Positions 63,045 through 64,000 of a stretch of 64,000 nt of DNA are shown piece after piece. Each line of letters opens with the position of its first letter. Positions within the stretch are counted from its first letter, which is position 1. The notes under the pieces were generated by a model. The model did not search any database. It was not told where the DNA came from and saw only the letters and a list, made by a program, of their open reading frames with translations. The DNA comes from Advenella mimigardefordensis DPN7 (GTDB taxonomy: Bacteria; Pseudomonadota; Gammaproteobacteria; Burkholderiales; Burkholderiaceae_B): positions 4,278,001 to 4,342,000 of the forward strand of contig NZ_CP003915.1 in the NCBI RefSeq assembly GCF_000521505.1. The letters are read 5' to 3'. The position numbers and the translations under genes are program-made.

Positions 63045-63253
63045 AGCATTACCCATCTAAGTCACAATGGAATTTATTTGAATATTCAACGAATAGCGCT
63101 CTAAATACTAAGCAGTAGTGACTGGATCAGCATAAAGTGTTTTTAACTCGAACTTGTGTCTGTTTCTAATCTTTAAGCTAACTATTAGGAAAGCAGGCGT
63201 ACTCTATAGCTTTTACTATCCCCGCTATCACTTATTAACCCAGTTATATATAT

Positions 63254-64000
63254 ATGACTTCTTACTTCAAAAAACTTCAGTTTCGGCAGTTATGGAAGAA
63301 AATTTTCCTCCGTTATACCGCGCCAGTTGCATATTTACCATTCGCCCTAGCGTGTGCTTCAGATGGTATATGGCCAACTCCAACGTATATTGAATATGAT
63401 AGTTCAAAAAAAACACTATCAACAACGTCACCGGTATCGCCAGACAAGATAGTTCGATTTAAATTTCAACCCAATGGATACAACAATTTGCCCAATCCGC
63501 GCGGCTTAAGTGTCGCAAATTTTGGAGAACCACATAATGCACATTATGAAGAATTTAATGTCGCCGATTCCGAATGGTTTGGAGTAATGTTGATTAATGC
63601 GAAGCATAATGGAGATGGGAAAACCAATATTGCTACCGGAGGGAATCACGGATCAAGCGGCGGAGCAGGGGGCGCTAAAACTGCGCGCAATATTAAGTAC
63701 GATGTATATTCGAATAACAAGATACTTGATACGGACTATGCTGGTTATGTAGATGGCCTTACCATTAATGTAGTCAATGAACTGATGGCATCTGACACAA
63801 TTTCGTTAGGTCGGTTTGTGCTGAGACAAGAGTACTGGATAAGCATTTCAGGCAATGCTATTGGCGTCCACGCAAAATATACTGCGCTCGAAGATATAGT
63901 AATAAAGCGCGATAGAGCTTTACAACTCAACACTCAAGGCTACCGAGATTCGGCGTTGTTTTTGGACGGAAATGTTAGGGGGCGCACCCGTTGGGACTCA
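63254..64000 (+). CDS. Unrecognised probably exported protein, N-terminal part
   Basis: An open frame from ATG 63254 runs through the right edge (249 codons visible, no stop). Residues 1-37 have basic residues and then a hydrophobic stretch (YTAPVAYLPFALACAS) consistent with a signal peptide. The mature part is rich in Asn, Ser, Gly and Tyr, with a Gly/Ser loop (NHGSSGGAGG) and beta-type sequence (YWISISGNAIGVHAKYTALED). No family is recognised. No clear ribosome site precedes the ATG. It could be a secreted glycan-active or cell-surface protein; its function is unknown. Confidence 0.6.
   Translation, partial: MTSYFKKLQFRQLWKKIFLRYTAPVAYLPFALACASDGIWPTPTYIEYDSSKKTLSTTSPVSPDKIVRFKFQPNGYNNLPNPRGLSVANFGEPHNAHYEEFNVADSEWFGVMLINAKHNGDGKTNIATGGNHGSSGGAGGAKTARNIKYDVYSNNKILDTDYAGYVDGLTINVVNELMASDTISLGRFVLRQEYWISISGNAIGVHAKYTALEDIVIKRDRALQLNTQGYRDSALFLDGNVRGRTRWDS

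Noticed and set aside
63154..63393. 79-codon plus-strand frame near the right edge
   Set aside because: The overlapping frame from 63254 is much longer, stays open to the edge and has a signal-like start.

Overview
The window looks like a stretch of chromosome from a betaproteobacterium of the Burkholderiales, most likely Alcaligenaceae (Advenella, Bordetella or Achromobacter-like). This is inferred from moderate-to-high GC, five separate Bug/TctC-type periplasmic receptors, many LysR, GntR and IclR regulators next to small catabolic operons, a fused malic enzyme-phosphotransacetylase, and KpsC-type capsule genes. No rRNA, tRNA, CRISPR array, replication origin or prophage was recognised.

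Left part (1-11.6 kb): the end of a Sir2-family gene and a DUF2380 lipoprotein-like or secreted protein, then a minus-strand operon for a four-carbon sugar acid (KdgT-type permease, DUF1537 kinase, PdxA2-type dehydrogenase, GntR regulator). Next come a second minus-strand catabolic operon (Bug receptor, dihydroxyacetophenone-dioxygenase-like cupin, two SDRs, IclR regulator) and a FetAB-like ABC exporter. Short tandem repeats lie in the gaps, including a perfect octamer array directly upstream of the Bug gene.

11.8-18.3 kb holds the most unusual pair: a membrane-anchored TIR-domain/beta-propeller protein whose stop codon directly abuts the start of a two-TM, double TrkA-N (Rossmann), RyR-domain protein. 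This is a candidate NAD-derived-nucleotide signalling or defence module. A VapBC toxin-antitoxin pair with a clear palindromic operator and a VOC protein follow.

18.4-30.4 kb is mostly core metabolism and stress: MaeB with a divergent LysR gene, the CbpA-CbpM cochaperone pair, LysR/MmsA, an AraC-type regulator, a VOC protein, a PaaI thioesterase, a MATE exporter and another LysR gene.

30.5-37.1 kb is a plus-strand organosulfur cluster: cysteine-dioxygenase-like cupin, PLP-dependent C-S lyase, four-module rhodanese and a polar amino-acid ABC importer. A LysR gene converges on it. 38.2-38.9 kb carries two small copper-type proteins behind a MerR-like promoter. 39.2-44.3 kb is a plus-strand operon with a CitE-like lyase, a CoA-transferase, a cyclase and two Bug receptors. 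A further Bug gene is convergent. 46.4-50.9 kb has a GntR gene divergent from a SuyAB-like lyase, a Bug receptor and a D-2-hydroxyacid dehydrogenase, which fits sulfolactate catabolism.

Right part (51-64 kb): a minus-strand surface-polysaccharide and secreted-protein region (KpsC, CgeB-type glycosyltransferase, Hint-domain protein, an unrecognised 619-aa protein, a glycosyltransferase, and an FkbM methyltransferase fused to a very long coiled coil). It is followed by an internally deleted IS3-like element that still has terminal inverted repeats and a 4-bp target duplication. The window ends inside an unrecognised, probably exported protein.
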